In this document: positions 16,565 to 26,458 of the stretch, piece after piece
Numbering within the stretch: the first letter of the stretch is position 1
How the letters are laid out: every line of letters starts with the position of its first letter
Origin: Ulvibacter antarcticus
GTDB taxonomy: Bacteria; Bacteroidota; Bacteroidia; Flavobacteriales; Flavobacteriaceae
DNA: 64,000 bases
Assembly: GCF_003688405.1 (NCBI RefSeq)
Contig: NZ_REFC01000012.1
Location: 806,001-870,000, forward strand
Direction: 5' to 3'
Position numbers and translations under genes: made by a program
Notes under the pieces: model-generated
What the model was told of the DNA's origin: nothing
Database searches by the model: none
Seen by the model: the letters and a program-made list of their open reading frames with translations, nothing else

Positions 16565-16693
16565 GTTTGTTACTCACTTAATAAAAGGGGAGCAATAAAA
16601 GCTACGTTCTGCACAAATACATGTTTGGCTTTCCCTCACAGAAACAAGAACGCTTGTCTAAATATACATTAATTTTTTAAATGACTGAGGTTT

Positions 16694-16745
16694 AACTCGT
16701 TGAACGGTATAAAAAAACCTTCAGCGAGTTACTAAAGGTCTTTTA
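16694..16745 (-). terminator. Candidate terminator hairpin
   Basis: AACTCGTTGAACGGT pairs, with few mismatches, with AACCTTCAGCGAGTT across a short A-rich loop. A second alternative pairing is ACCTT with AAGGT. Runs of A on one side and TTTTATTATT on the other are compatible with stopping transcripts in either direction. It lies between the AlkD-like gene (upstream side) and the 3' end of the lipoprotein gene. Confidence 0.4.
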
Positions 16746-16769
16746 TTATTCTATCTTCAAAAACCACTA

Positions 16770-18026
16770 TTAATAGTCTCTGGTAACGCCTTCGGAATAT
16801 TCATTTACTGATGAGGGCACATAACTTTTACGTTCAATCTTGTATCTTAAAATATCTTCATACGCGTTTATCGAACTATAATTAAAAAGACTAATAGCGT
16901 CAAGTGGATAACTAGGAACTAGCGCTAAGTTTGGAAAAAAGCTTTGAATATTTAATCGTAAGTTTTCAATTGAAAAAGTAATTTCCGGGGCTGCCTCCCC
17001 ATAGATAAGATGTGTAGAATGCAAACCGTTAGCATTACTACTATAGAATGTACTTGCAAGATACCAATCCGCTACTCCGGTAGTTGTCATACTAAATTGA
17101 TCGAGATTCGGATTAACGACTGCAAAATCAAAAGACGGTGCTTCGAGGGACGAAGGGATGTCAACTCTATTTTCTGTTTTTGTATAAGAGTAATCACCCA
17201 AGCTATATCTCATTCGAATCTTGTACATATCAAATAGGTTTAAAGGAACTGGTACAGTAAGAGTTCCTATCGAAGTATTTGAAAATTGATATGAAATTTG
17301 TTGTGTGATATCGTGCAAGCTAGTATCTAGAAATCCATTAAGTATAAAACTGCCTCCATCATTATCAGGAAGCGTAATGCTTTCCAGATTACTAATTTCG
17401 GGGAGCGTGCTATAGTCCACATTGAAAACAGACCCTTCTTGCACATCTTCTTGCCAAAAATATTTGAAAACTGAATCCCCTAGTCTTTTAAACGAAATAA
17501 AATAATCACTTATCGGAGAAACAGGCAAATTTGACCTATAATTTAAATACCCTCCATTTTCGGTACCACATTCAAATGCTCCCGGTGGTATATTTTCCCA
17601 ATCACAACTTGACCCTGTATTCGTCATATTCAGGTAGAATCCATCATTCGTAAAATCATGGACCCGTTTTTCCAAATTATAGGTTTCCTGCACCACATCT
17701 TTATAGGTTAACAGATCAATAAATTTCACATCCCCGGATGCTAAGACTTCGTAGACAATTGTCAAATCTAGAATCTCAGATGGATCTATTTGGGCATTTA
17801 GTACTGTAGGAGGTCCTACGTTTATTTCGGCCTCATTCACTATATTCCCACTCTGATCACTTAGAAAAGCTCGCGCTTGTACATGTTCGGTATCACCAAT
17901 TTCATGTCCAGCCTCATAATTGAGTGTTAAGGTAAAATCCTGAAGTTGTTCATGGACGTCATCTTTATCCTTGGAACACTGTACTAAGAACACGGCTAAA
18001 AACAATAGTGGTATTGACTTTTTCAT
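16770..18026 (-). CDS. Large predicted lipoprotein of unknown function
   Basis: 418 aa from the chosen start at 18026, which gives the leader MKKSIPLLFLAVFLVQC with lipobox LVQC; starting at 18047 would add MYIKMEF before it. The mature protein is beta-rich with many aromatic residues and an Asp-rich first segment (SKDKDDVHEQLQDF). No catalytic motif, sorting domain or TonB box is visible. It is likely surface or periplasmic. It is bracketed by terminator-like hairpins and is therefore probably monocistronic. I do not recognise the family. Confidence 0.65.
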   Translation of the reverse strand: MKKSIPLLFLAVFLVQCSKDKDDVHEQLQDFTLTLNYEAGHEIGDTEHVQARAFLSDQSGNIVNEAEINVGPPTVLNAQIDPSEILDLTIVYEVLASGDVKFIDLLTYKDVVQETYNLEKRVHDFTNDGFYLNMTNTGSSCDWENIPPGAFECGTENGGYLNYRSNLPVSPISDYFISFKRLGDSVFKYFWQEDVQEGSVFNVDYSTLPEISNLESITLPDNDGGSFILNGFLDTSLHDITQQISYQFSNTSIGTLTVPVPLNLFDMYKIRMRYSLGDYSYTKTENRVDIPSSLEAPSFDFAVVNPNLDQFSMTTTGVADWYLASTFYSSNANGLHSTHLIYGEAAPEITFSIENLRLNIQSFFPNLALVPSYPLDAISLFNYSSINAYEDILRYKIERKSYVPSSVNEYSEGVTRDY

Positions 18027-18113
18027 AAATTCCATTTTAATATACAAAGACCGATTTTAGCTTTGTTCCTACTTTATAGTCTTAAAAACAAAAAAAAGTT
18101 GCGTACTAAACAT

Positions 18114-18146
18114 AAAAAACCTTCAGTTTTAAGTTGAAGGTTTTTT
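18114..18146 (-). terminator. Rho-independent terminator of glyA
   Basis: Perfect 12-bp stem AAAAAACCTTCA / TGAAGGTTTTTT with a 9-nt loop. It lies 22 bp after the glyA stop codon and is symmetric, so it would also work on the opposite strand. Confidence 0.85.
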
Positions 18147-18167
18147 ATTATTAGCAATAATTATCGC

Positions 18168-19445
18168 TTAATTCTTAAACAAAGGCAAACCACTCATCAT
18201 GGCATGTACTTTTTCTGAAATAGCTTCCAGCTTGGCTTCATCTTCAAAATTGGTTATAACTTCGTCGATCAAATCAACAATTTTTGTCATATCTGCTTCT
18301 AGCAAACCTCGCGTTGTTACTGCGGCAGTTCCAATTCTAATTCCGCTGGTAACAAAAGGAGATTTATCATCGAAGGGCACCATATTTTTATTTACGGTAA
18401 TATCGGCTTTACCAAGGGCATCTTCAGCCTGTTTTCCACTTAGATTCTTATTCCGAAGATCGATCAACATCATATGATTGTCTGTTCCGCCGGAAATAAT
18501 ATGGTAGCCTTTATCAACAAAGGCCTGTGCCATTACTGAAGCATTCTTTTTCACCTGAACCATATAATGAAGGAAATCATCAGTTAATGCTTCTCCAAAT
18601 GCGATTGCTTTAGCTGCAATTATATGTTCTAATGGACCTCCCTGATTTCCGGGGAAAATACCACTATCCAATAAAGAAGACATTTTTCTAAGATTTCCGT
18701 TCTTTAATTTTAAACCAAAAGGATTATCGAAGTCCTTGCCCATCAAGATCATTCCTCCACGTGGTCCTCGTAAGGTTTTATGTGTAGTTGTTGTTACCAC
18801 ATGACAATGAGGTATGGGGTCGCTAATAATACCTTTTGCAATCAATCCGGCCGGATGCGCGATATCGGCAAAGAGAATAGCACCCACTTTATCGGCAATC
18901 TCTCTGAATCGTTTATAATCTATCTCTCTAGAATAGGCTGATGCTCCCGCAATGATCATTTTTGGCTTTTCACGAACAGCGATTTCTTCGATCTTATCGT
19001 AATCTAATCGTCCCGTAGCTTCTTCAACTCCATAAAAAACCGGAGTATATAATTTTCCTGAAAAATTCACTGGAGACCCATGAGTTAAATGTCCGCCATG
19101 AGAAAGATCAAAGCCTAAAAATTTATCACCAGGCTTCAGACAGGCGGCATACACTGCTGTATTTGCCTGTGAACCACTATGAGGTTGCACATTGGCATAT
19201 TCGGCACCAAATAAGGTCTTCGCACGATCGATCGCAATTTGTTCTACTTCATCGACTACTTCACAACCGCCGTAATATCTTTTTCCGGGGTAACCTTCAG
19301 CATATTTATTAGTTAAAACAGAACCAGCAGCTTCCATTACCTGATCACTTACAAAGTTTTCAGAAGCAATAAGCTCCAATCCATTTAATTGCCGTTCTTT
19401 TTCGGCTTCAATCAATTCAAAAATCTGTTCGTCTCTAGCTATCAT
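18168..19445 (-). CDS. glyA: Serine hydroxymethyltransferase
   Basis: 425 aa PLP enzyme interconverting serine and glycine with tetrahydrofolate, the main source of one-carbon units. Visible signatures include LIASENFVS near the N-terminus, [27 protein letters not shown], the PLP-lysine segment [16 protein letters not shown] and GNQGGPLEH. Full length. It has a TATTTTTG -7 element 24 bp upstream and a strong terminator, so it is probably transcribed alone. It is divergent from fahA with only 104 bp between the starts. Confidence 0.98.
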   Translation of the reverse strand: MIARDEQIFELIEAEKERQLNGLELIASENFVSDQVMEAAGSVLTNKYAEGYPGKRYYGGCEVVDEVEQIAIDRAKTLFGAEYANVQPHSGSQANTAVYAACLKPGDKFLGFDLSHGGHLTHGSPVNFSGKLYTPVFYGVEEATGRLDYDKIEEIAVREKPKMIIAGASAYSREIDYKRFREIADKVGAILFADIAHPAGLIAKGIISDPIPHCHVVTTTTHKTLRGPRGGMILMGKDFDNPFGLKLKNGNLRKMSSLLDSGIFPGNQGGPLEHIIAAKAIAFGEALTDDFLHYMVQVKKNASVMAQAFVDKGYHIISGGTDNHMMLIDLRNKNLSGKQAEDALGKADITVNKNMVPFDDKSPFVTSGIRIGTAAVTTRGLLEADMTKIVDLIDEVITNFEDEAKLEAISEKVHAMMSGLPLFKN

Positions 19446-19468
19446 TTGGTAAAAAAGTTAAATAATGC

Positions 19469-19476
19469 CAAAAATA
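19469..19476 (-). promoter_or_regulatory. Candidate -7 element of glyA
   Basis: Plus-strand CAAAAATA, minus-strand TATTTTTG, a full TAnnTTTG match 24 bp before the glyA start. Confidence 0.5.
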
Positions 19477-19508
19477 GTAAAAGCATTCGGTTAGTATAAT
19501 GAAAATTA

Positions 19509-19516
19509 TATATTTG
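19509..19516 (+). promoter_or_regulatory. Candidate -7 element of fahA
   Basis: TATATTTG, a full TAnnTTTG match, 34 bp before the chosen fahA start at 19550. It supports that start: the alternative upstream ATG at 19499 lies before the element and would not be transcribed. Confidence 0.55.
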
Positions 19517-19549
19517 GTATATAATTTACTAACAGAAAAATTAATTACT

Positions 19550-20833
19550 ATGCCTCTTACAGCTAACGATCCTAACAATAAAACTTGGATAGAGACTGCT
19601 CCAAATACAGATTTTCCTATTCAAAATATTCCGTTTGGTGTTTTCTTAACAAGAGATGATATTATCACCATAGGAACAAGAATTGGAGATACCGCTATCG
19701 ATCTTGGTGCGCTACACCAATTGGGATATTTTAAAGGAATCGAACTTACTGATGATATTTTTCTACAAGACACTTTGAACGATTTTATCAGTGATGGTAA
19801 AAAAACATGGCGTCTGGTACGAAATAGAATTTCAGATATATTTTTAAAAGACAATCCTGCACTAAGAGATAATGCAGAGCATTGTAAACAGGTCTTATTT
19901 ACGATGGATGAGATTGAAATGCAATTACCCGTGCAAGTTGGAGACTATACCGATTTTTACGCGAGTAAAGAGCATGCTACCAATGTAGGGTCTTTATTTA
20001 GAGACCCTGAAAATGCTTTGTTGCCAAACTGGCTTCGTATTCCAATAGGATATCACGGAAGAAGCTCATCTATAATACCGTCAGGAACGCCTATTCGAAG
20101 ACCTGTGGGACAAACAAAACCGGGTGATGATGGTATTCCAGGATTTGGACCAACAAAGTTGTTGGATTTCGAACTTGAAATGGCTTTTATCACTACCGAT
20201 GCGAATCCGTTGGGAAAACGTATCTCAGTTAAAGATGCCAAGGATTATATATTCGGACTTGTATTATTCAATGACTGGAGTGCCCGTGACATTCAGGCTT
20301 GGGAATATGTGCCGCTTGGTCCGTTCTTAGGAAAAAATTTCGCTTCAACGATTTCTCCATGGATTGTAACTCTGGATGCGCTTGAAGGATTTCGCGTGGC
20401 TGGACCAAAACAAGATCCTGAACCTCTTCCTTATTTGCATCAGGAAGGAAAGAAAAATTTCGACATAAAAATGGAAGTTTCTATCCAACCAGAAGGCGGT
20501 GAGGAAACAAAGGTTGCACATTCCAATTTTAAATATATGTATTGGTCTATGGCGCAGCAATTGGCTCACCATACAGTGAATGGTTGTAATCTTCGATCTG
20601 GAGATATGATGGGAAGTGGTACTATTTCGGGACCTACCAAGGAAGAATATGGCTCGATGCTGGAACTTACTTGGCGCGGACAGAATCCCATAAAATTAAA
20701 GGATGGTAGTGAGCGTAAATTTATCAATGACAACGATACTGTAGTAATGAGAGCTTATTGCGAAAAAGACGGACAGCGAATTGGATTTGGTGAATGCATC
20801 GGAAAAATACTTCCAGCCTTTCCTTTTGAGTAG
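19550..20833 (+). CDS. fahA: Fumarylacetoacetase
   Basis: 427 aa. Hydrolyses fumarylacetoacetate to fumarate and acetoacetate, the last step of tyrosine and homogentisate breakdown. Landmarks are DFYASKEHATNVG (catalytic His and metal-binding Asp region), YHGRSSSIIPSGTPI, LDFELEMAF with metal-binding Glu residues, NDWSARDIQAWEYVPLGPF and GSGTISGPTKEEYGSM. The start at 19550 (MPLTANDPNNKTW) is the family start and follows a -7 element; an upstream in-frame ATG at 19499 is rejected. No other tyrosine-catabolism gene lies in the window. A terminator follows. Confidence 0.96.
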   Translation: MPLTANDPNNKTWIETAPNTDFPIQNIPFGVFLTRDDIITIGTRIGDTAIDLGALHQLGYFKGIELTDDIFLQDTLNDFISDGKKTWRLVRNRISDIFLKDNPALRDNAEHCKQVLFTMDEIEMQLPVQVGDYTDFYASKEHATNVGSLFRDPENALLPNWLRIPIGYHGRSSSIIPSGTPIRRPVGQTKPGDDGIPGFGPTKLLDFELEMAFITTDANPLGKRISVKDAKDYIFGLVLFNDWSARDIQAWEYVPLGPFLGKNFASTISPWIVTLDALEGFRVAGPKQDPEPLPYLHQEGKKNFDIKMEVSIQPEGGEETKVAHSNFKYMYWSMAQQLAHHTVNGCNLRSGDMMGSGTISGPTKEEYGSMLELTWRGQNPIKLKDGSERKFINDNDTVVMRAYCEKDGQRIGFGECIGKILPAFPFE

Positions 20834-20866
20834 ATTTGAATCAATAGAACATAAAATTATACCTTT

Positions 20867-20911
20867 AAACCTCAGCTACTTATCTACAAATAAGTGATTG
20901 AGGTTTATTTT
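20867..20911 (+). terminator. Rho-independent terminator of fahA
   Basis: Outer stem AAACCTCA / TGAGGTTT and inner stem ACTTAT / ATAAGT separated by 3-nt bulges, followed by ATTTTT. It lies 34 bp after the fahA stop. Confidence 0.85.
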
Positions 20912-20957
20912 TGGCATTAGAATTGTAATTTCCTATCCATAACCAAACTATTGCATT

Positions 20958-22142
20958 ATGAGAATCACTTATACTTTACTGTTTACACTACTACTTCTGG
21001 TAGGATGTAACAGTGTGAAACGCAATCAGAAGTTTCTGGCTCAGGGGAATTACGATCGTGCAATTGATTTGGCCATAAAAAAGCTTCAGAAGGATAAAGC
21101 TTCAGAAAAAAACGATGCCCATATTGCATTACTTGAAGAAGGATTTAAAAAAGCTTCCGAAGAAGATCACAGAAGAATCACCTTTCTGAAAAAACAGAAC
21201 AATCCGTCGAATATAAAAGAGGTATACCATTTATACAAAACATTAAACAATAGGCAGGAGTTAGTACGTCCTCTCTTACCTTTATTCAGTCAATCTCTGA
21301 ATAGAAATGCGAAGTTCAAACTAATAAATTACACAGATGAGCTTATAAGTTCAAAAAAGGAATTATTGCAGTATCTATACTCTGAAGCTACTATTTACAT
21401 GAATCGGCAAACAATTGATGATTACCGAACGGCATACAATGTTTTTTGTGAAATAGATGAATTGCAGACCAATTATAAAGAGGTTGCCCGTCTTAAAGAA
21501 GATGCACGTTTTTTAGGAACTAATTTCGTTTTTGTCACTCTAAATAATAGAACAGGACAAATAATCCCTTTTCGTTTAGAACGAGAACTATTGGACTTTA
21601 ACACCTACGGCCTGGATGATTTTTGGACAGAATATCACAATGAGCGTGAACAGGGTATCGAATACCACTATGGCATTGCCTTAAATTTTAGACAATTGGA
21701 TATCTCTCCTGAAAGAGCGAGGACTACAGAGGTGATTCGCTCACTACAGATTAAGACTGGTTGGGAATACAAACGCAACAGAGATGGTGAAATCATCAAT
21801 GACGAGAACGGGAACCCAATTAAGATCGATAAATTCGAAAAAGCAACTGCTGTGCTTACTGTGACGGTTCAAACAAAAGGGGTTCTTTTGGGAGGAAATG
21901 TGATTTATCGTGATTTGGTTAACCGAAGGGATATTGAAGATTTCCCAATTGGTACTGAATTTGTATTTGAAAATGCCTTCGCCACTTATAGAGGAGATAA
22001 ACGAGCTTTAAATAATGATGATCTCGGTCTAATTAATAATCATTACGTTCCCTTTCCAACGAATGAACAAATGGTTTTGGATGCAGGGGAAGATTTAAAA
22101 TCGAGATTAAAAGATATCCTTGAACGAAACGGACTTGATTAA
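20958..22142 (+). CDS. Conserved flavobacterial lipoprotein with helical repeat N-terminus
   Basis: 394 aa. Leader MRITYTLLFTLLLLVGC ends at a lipobox. The first half is helical and TPR-like (FLAQGNYDRAIDLAIKKLQK is one clear helix pair; NIKEVYHLYKTLNN and DYRTAYNVFCEIDELQ others). The second half is beta-rich and contains GWEYKRNRDGEIINDENGNP and the strand LTVTVQTKGVLLGGNVIY. No enzyme motif is evident. The architecture suggests a periplasmic assembly or scaffold lipoprotein, but I cannot name a function. Confidence 0.7.
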   Translation: MRITYTLLFTLLLLVGCNSVKRNQKFLAQGNYDRAIDLAIKKLQKDKASEKNDAHIALLEEGFKKASEEDHRRITFLKKQNNPSNIKEVYHLYKTLNNRQELVRPLLPLFSQSLNRNAKFKLINYTDELISSKKELLQYLYSEATIYMNRQTIDDYRTAYNVFCEIDELQTNYKEVARLKEDARFLGTNFVFVTLNNRTGQIIPFRLERELLDFNTYGLDDFWTEYHNEREQGIEYHYGIALNFRQLDISPERARTTEVIRSLQIKTGWEYKRNRDGEIINDENGNPIKIDKFEKATAVLTVTVQTKGVLLGGNVIYRDLVNRRDIEDFPIGTEFVFENAFATYRGDKRALNNDDLGLINNHYVPFPTNEQMVLDAGEDLKSRLKDILERNGLD

Positions 22143-22157
22143 TTAATGTAAGTTCCA

Positions 22158-22193
22158 CCCCTTCTAAGGGGAGGATAGAAGGGGATGTTTTTT
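22158..22193 (+). terminator. Terminator hairpin after the lipoprotein gene
   Basis: Stem CCCCTTCTA / TAGAAGGGG with a 9-nt loop, then ATG and eight T. It is 15 bp after the stop of the upstream gene. The CCCCTTCTAAGGGGAGG core resembles intergenic repeats common in Bacteroidota. Confidence 0.8.
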
Positions 22194-22215
22194 TTAGATT
22201 AAAACCCCTAATCTA

Positions 22216-22611
22216 TCACACAAACTTCTCAAGTTCTACCGCATCTATACTATGATGACTGGCGTGATACACAGTTTCAGTATTCTTTAATACAATAAGC
22301 TGCGGACTTTGATGCATCACCTGAAATTTAAAACCTACCTCGTCTGAAACATCACGATGCGCGAGTAAATCGAGAAAATAAAGGTTCAATTTTTCGGGTT
22401 CGATATTGTAAGAAGCTTCAAATTGTCGAAGTACCATTTTACTAATTCCACAACGTGTAGAATGCTTGAAGATGGCTACAGGAATATTTTTGGATGCTTC
22501 GGAAATTTCTTCCAATTGATCAATGGAAGTCAAACGTTTCCAAGGTATTTGCTTGGTCTCTTTTATTTTTTCTGAAGACTCTTTCGATCCAAATAATCCA
22601 AATAAACTCAT
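22216..22611 (-). CDS. ytxJ: Bacillithiol-system redox protein YtxJ
   Basis: 131 aa thioredoxin-fold protein. The active-site segment is FKHSTRCGISKMVLRQFE with one Cys in the CxxS position (monothiol), and HQSPQLIVL contains the cis-proline loop. This pattern and length fit the YtxJ/DUF2847 family, proposed to remove bacillithiol mixed disulfides from proteins. Its presence suggests, by inference, that the organism uses bacillithiol. A TAACTTTG -7 element lies 15 bp upstream. It is divergent from clpB across a 263-bp regulatory spacer. Confidence 0.88.
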   Translation of the reverse strand: MSLFGLFGSKESSEKIKETKQIPWKRLTSIDQLEEISEASKNIPVAIFKHSTRCGISKMVLRQFEASYNIEPEKLNLYFLDLLAHRDVSDEVGFKFQVMHQSPQLIVLKNTETVYHASHHSIDAVELEKFV

Positions 22612-22625
22612 ATTTTATTTTTTTT

Positions 22626-22633
22626 CAAAGTTA
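22626..22633 (-). promoter_or_regulatory. Candidate -7 element of ytxJ
   Basis: Plus-strand CAAAGTTA, minus-strand TAACTTTG, a full TAnnTTTG match 15 bp before the ytxJ start. Confidence 0.5.
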
Positions 22634-22733
22634 CACATTTAATCGCTTCGGAAATGTTTACGAAAATGTAAAATTTGGTTACTTCCGAAGTTATACATCA
22701 GTCAATTTGTCTTGCAAAAACTTACAAACATCC

Positions 22734-22744
22734 GACATTTTGTC
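22734..22744 (+). promoter_or_regulatory. Candidate inverted repeat upstream of clpB
   Basis: GACATTTTGTC is an inverted repeat of GACA/TGTC with a 3-nt centre. A related GTCAATTTGTC lies about 33 bp upstream. Both lie in the clpB leader region, 130-165 bp before the start. A heat-shock-type regulatory role is inference only. Confidence 0.3.
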
Positions 22745-22874
22745 TTAAAACTACTGTGGCTTGCATTTTGAAATAGACTTATCAAAATTGATAATATACT
22801 GAAGCTTCTTACGATAGAGAAGTCATTTCAGAAGAAAATAAAAACACTAAAATTCAATTAAAATAAAAAAGCAA

Positions 22875-25484
22875 ATGAATTTTAATAACTATACTATAAA
22901 ATCACAGGAAGCCTTACAGCAAGCACAGCAGCTCGCTCAAAGCTTAGGGAATCAACAAATCGAAAATGAGCATATTTTAAAGGCCATTTTTGAAGTTGAC
23001 GAGAACGTAACGCCGTTCATCTTAAAAAAACTAAATGTAAATCTGGAATTGTTACTACAAATTCTGGACAAACAATTGGAGAGTTTTTCGAAGGTTACTG
23101 GTGGCGATATAATGCTTTCGAGAGAGGGATCAAAAACTGTAAATGAAGCGAGTATTATTGCTAAGAAAATGAACGATGAATACGTTTCCATCGAGCATTT
23201 ATTGTTAGCTATTTTTGCTTCAAAAAGCAATATTGCGCAAACTTTAAAAGATCAAGGGGTGACCGAAAAAGGTCTCAAAGCAGCTATTAATGAATTGCGA
23301 AAAGGAGAATCGGTTACTTCACAAAGTGCTGAAGAAACTTACAATTCGCTAAACAAATATGCGCGTAACTTAAACGAGCTTGCCAAAAATGGAAAGTTAG
23401 ATCCAGTAATTGGGCGGGATGAAGAGATTCGTCGTATTCTTCAAATACTTTCGCGAAGAACAAAGAACAACCCTATGTTGGTTGGAGAACCTGGAACAGG
23501 TAAAACTGCTATAGCAGAGGGATTAGCGCACAGAATTGTTGATGGAGATGTACCCGAAAACCTTAAATCAAAGGTAGTTTACTCTCTGGACATGGGAGCG
23601 CTAATAGCCGGTGCAAAATTTAAAGGTGAATTCGAGGAGCGTCTTAAATCCGTAATAAAAGAAGTTACTTCAAGTGATGGCGATATCATATTATTTATAG
23701 ATGAAATACACACTTTAGTTGGTGCCGGTGGCGGACAAGGTGCGATGGATGCAGCAAATATTTTAAAACCTGCATTAGCGCGAGGAGAATTAAGAGCTAT
23801 AGGTGCAACCACTTTGGATGAGTACCAAAAATACTTTGAAAAGGACAAGGCATTAGAAAGACGATTCCAAAAAGTAGTCGTGAATGAACCGGACACCGAA
23901 AGTGCGATTTCTATCCTTAGAGGGATTAAAGAAAAATATGAAGCTCACCATAAGGTGCGTATTAAAGATGAAGCGATTATCGCAGCGGTCAAATTATCGC
24001 AACGATACATAACCAATCGATTTCTGCCCGATAAGGCGATTGATTTAATGGATGAGGCAGCTTCAAAAATCCGAATGGAGATCAACTCTAAACCTGAAGA
24101 ACTCGATGTCTTAGACAGAAAGGTCATGCAGTTGGAGATTGAAATAGAAGCTATAAAACGTGAAAAGGACGAAGTAAAACTGAAGTCACTACGTGCTGAT
24201 TTGGCTAATCTAAAGGAAGAAAGAAACGAGCTGAATGCCAAATGGATGAGTGAGAAAGAGGTTGTAGATAACATTCAGAATGCAAAAAAAGAAATTGAAG
24301 ATTATAAGGCTGAAGCCGAAAAAGCAGAACGTGAAGGTGATTTCGGAAAGGTTGCAGAATTACGCTACGGGAAGATAAAAAATGCACAGGAGGAATTATC
24401 GGCACTGGAGACTGAGTTAGCTGAAAACGAAAATGAATCCACTTTAATAAAAGAGGAAGTAACCAACGAAGATATTGCTGAAGTAGTTGCAAAATGGACT
24501 GGAATTCCAGTAACCAAAATGCTACAAAGTGATAAAGTGAAGCTACTGCATTTAGAAACCGAATTGCACAAACGTGTGGTAGGACAGGAAGAAGCAATTG
24601 TTGCTGTGAGTGATGCAATTAGACGTAGCCGTGCCGGTTTACAGGATGAGAAAAAACCAATTGGTTCCTTTCTTTTCCTCGGAACAACAGGTGTTGGTAA
24701 AACTGAATTAGCTAAAGCATTGGCCGAATATTTATTTGATGACGAAGGTGCAATGACTCGTATCGACATGAGTGAATATCAGGAACGCCATAGCATAAGC
24801 CGATTAGTAGGAGCTCCTCCTGGATATGTAGGATATGAAGAAGGTGGACAGCTAACGGAAGCCGTGAGAAGACGCCCCTACTCTGTTGTTCTTTTAGATG
24901 AAATAGAAAAAGCCCATCCGGATACTTTCAATATTTTATTACAAGTATTGGACGAAGGACGATTAACAGACAACAAAGGTCGATTGGCAGATTTCAAGAA
25001 CACTATTATTATAATGACAAGTAATATGGGAAGTGAGATCATTCAACAAAAATTTGAAGCCGTAAAAGATCCGGAAACGGCAATGGAAGCTGCAAAAGTA
25101 GAAGTACTTGGCTTGTTGAAACAAACGGTACGGCCGGAGTTTCTCAATAGAATTGATGACATAATCATGTTCACTCCTCTAAATAAAAAAGATATTAAAC
25201 AGATTGTTAAACTTCAATTGAAAGGTGTTACAAAGATGTTGGCTAAACAGAACATTGTTTTAGATGCGACAAATGAAGCGATAGATTTCCTGGCTGAAAA
25301 AGGCTATGATCCCCAGTTTGGAGCACGTCCGGTAAAAAGAGTAATTCAGAAAGATGTGCTCAATGCATTGTCTAAGGAATTGCTTTCAGGAAAGATTAGT
25401 ACAGACAGTATTATATTAATCGACAGTTTTAATGATGAAATTGTCTTTAGAAATCAGGCAGATCTGGTTGAAAGTAATGGTTAG
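22875..25484 (+). CDS. clpB: ATP-dependent disaggregase ClpB
   Basis: 869 aa Hsp100 chaperone that extracts proteins from aggregates together with DnaK. Order of domains: Clp_N double repeat (1-145), first AAA domain with GEPGTGKTA and [13 protein letters not shown], the long coiled-coil M-domain (about 405-525, rich in Lys and Glu), second AAA domain with [14 protein letters not shown] and [13 protein letters not shown], and the ClpB-D2-small domain ending [15 protein letters not shown]. Length is normal and the M-domain distinguishes it from ClpA and ClpC. Monocistronic, with a strong terminator. The long minus-strand open frames over it are shadows. Confidence 0.99.
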   Translation: MNFNNYTIKSQEALQQAQQLAQSLGNQQIENEHILKAIFEVDENVTPFILKKLNVNLELLLQILDKQLESFSKVTGGDIMLSREGSKTVNEASIIAKKMNDEYVSIEHLLLAIFASKSNIAQTLKDQGVTEKGLKAAINELRKGESVTSQSAEETYNSLNKYARNLNELAKNGKLDPVIGRDEEIRRILQILSRRTKNNPMLVGEPGTGKTAIAEGLAHRIVDGDVPENLKSKVVYSLDMGALIAGAKFKGEFEERLKSVIKEVTSSDGDIILFIDEIHTLVGAGGGQGAMDAANILKPALARGELRAIGATTLDEYQKYFEKDKALERRFQKVVVNEPDTESAISILRGIKEKYEAHHKVRIKDEAIIAAVKLSQRYITNRFLPDKAIDLMDEAASKIRMEINSKPEELDVLDRKVMQLEIEIEAIKREKDEVKLKSLRADLANLKEERNELNAKWMSEKEVVDNIQNAKKEIEDYKAEAEKAEREGDFGKVAELRYGKIKNAQEELSALETELAENENESTLIKEEVTNEDIAEVVAKWTGIPVTKMLQSDKVKLLHLETELHKRVVGQEEAIVAVSDAIRRSRAGLQDEKKPIGSFLFLGTTGVGKTELAKALAEYLFDDEGAMTRIDMSEYQERHSISRLVGAPPGYVGYEEGGQLTEAVRRRPYSVVLLDEIEKAHPDTFNILLQVLDEGRLTDNKGRLADFKNTIIIMTSNMGSEIIQQKFEAVKDPETAMEAAKVEVLGLLKQTVRPEFLNRIDDIIMFTPLNKKDIKQIVKLQLKGVTKMLAKQNIVLDATNEAIDFLAEKGYDPQFGARPVKRVIQKDVLNALSKELLSGKISTDSIILIDSFNDEIVFRNQADLVESNG

Positions 25485-25524
25485 AGTTCCTTAAAAACTC
25501 GTTTCATAATTGGTTGGTTAGTTG

Positions 25525-25560
25525 AACCACCTGTTTCCGAAAGGGACAGGTGGTTTTTTT
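25525..25560 (+). terminator. Rho-independent terminator of clpB
   Basis: Stem AACCACCTGT / ACAGGTGGTT, an 11-nt loop TTCCGAAAGGG, then T7. It starts 41 bp after the clpB stop codon. Confidence 0.9.
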
Positions 25561-25572
25561 ATAAAGAACTAA

Positions 25573-26367
25573 TTATTGAATTATTATTGTTTTTGTACCA
25601 ATACTATTCTCTGAAACAACATTAACAAAATATGTTCCTGCATTTAAGTTTAATTGCATAGAAATCTCTTTTTCGTTATAGTCATTTTGAAAAACAATTT
25701 TACCTGAAACATCATATATACGAAGAGATACAGGTGATTGATCATTTAGGATAATAGAAAAAACTCCGTTTGAGATTGCAGGAAAAACTTGAAATAACTC
25801 CACAATATCGTTATCTTCAAATCCAAGGCTACAGGATGTAACAGGTGGTTCAAAACCACTTGGAAATGTATTTTCAAAATCTTCTAATGTAACAGTACCA
25901 TTAACCCAAATATCTTTTTCCAGAAGTACATTTCCAGGACCTATCATACAATACGTTGGATAAGCAAAAATACCTAAATTAATATCTACCGCTGCAGATC
26001 CACCTTCCGAACTTACTGCAGGGGCATGGTTAAAAGTCCCTCCATAAGTTTCACCAAAAGCGATAACAGCTGCATCATCGTCAGAGCCATTATTAATGGA
26101 AAGACAAACCACATCACCCAGATTACAACCATATTTATCAAAAAATTCATTAAATATTGGGGTGGTCTGCTGACAAGGATAACAGGTATCGAAAAAGAAA
26201 TCAAGCCATACATACTTACCTTGAGAAATATAAGTATATAGATTATGCTCAACACCTTCTACATCGGTAACAGTAAAATCATCTACTACGTCGCCGACAT
26301 TATAATTACCGACTTGAGCATTCACAGAGAATGCAATAAATAATAATAAAAAAGTAATTTTTTTCAT
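25573..26367 (-). CDS. Secreted thioredoxin-fold protein with T9SS type A sorting domain
   Basis: 264 aa from the start at 26367, which gives the signal peptide MKKITFLLLFIAFSVNAQ; the frame stays open another 63 residues upstream but that part is not a leader. Residues 25-170 are an AhpC/TSA-Redoxin-type domain with VDDFTVTDVEG and a CxxC active site in FFDTCYPCQQ. The last 70 residues form the Por_Secre_tail type A sorting domain (FQVFPAISNGVFSI, LRIYDVSGKIV, LNAGTYFVNV). It is therefore exported by T9SS and either released or surface-attached. It is divergent from a tetR gene, with an ATACC/GGTAT palindrome 21 bp upstream of its start. Confidence 0.88.
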   Translation of the reverse strand: MKKITFLLLFIAFSVNAQVGNYNVGDVVDDFTVTDVEGVEHNLYTYISQGKYVWLDFFFDTCYPCQQTTPIFNEFFDKYGCNLGDVVCLSINNGSDDDAAVIAFGETYGGTFNHAPAVSSEGGSAAVDINLGIFAYPTYCMIGPGNVLLEKDIWVNGTVTLEDFENTFPSGFEPPVTSCSLGFEDNDIVELFQVFPAISNGVFSIILNDQSPVSLRIYDVSGKIVFQNDYNEKEISMQLNLNAGTYFVNVVSENSIGTKTIIIQ

Positions 26368-26387
26368 GGCATGAGGTTTTAAGTTGA

Positions 26388-26399
26388 ATACCAAGGTAT
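26388..26399. promoter_or_regulatory. ATACC-AA-GGTAT palindrome (putative TetR site 1)
   Basis: Perfect inverted repeat ATACC / GGTAT with a 2-nt spacer, 21 bp upstream of the secreted thioredoxin-fold gene. It has the same arms as the two 4-nt-spaced palindromes around the tetR gene, but the spacing differs, so binding strength may differ. Confidence 0.45.
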
Positions 26400-26421
26400 T
26401 AATTAAAATTAAATAAATAAA

Positions 26422-26435
26422 ATACCGTTTGGTAT
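26422..26435. promoter_or_regulatory. ATACC-GTTT-GGTAT palindrome (putative TetR operator)
   Basis: ATACCGTTTGGTAT, perfect 5-bp arms with a 4-nt spacer. It ends 8 bp before the tetR -7 element, so it covers the spacer of that promoter and should block RNA polymerase when occupied. Placement fits negative autoregulation. Confidence 0.65.
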
Positions 26436-26443
26436 ATTTTTTA

Positions 26444-26451
26444 TATCTTTG
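26444..26451 (+). promoter_or_regulatory. -7 element of the tetR gene
   Basis: TATCTTTG, a full match to TAnnTTTG, 7 bp before the ATG. The transcript would have almost no leader. Confidence 0.6.
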
Positions 26452-26458
26452 CACTGTT

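Noticed and set aside
23579-24769. Several minus-strand open frames of 105-137 aa over clpB
   Set aside because: Antisense shadows of a conserved gene; low-complexity Ser/Leu-rich products.
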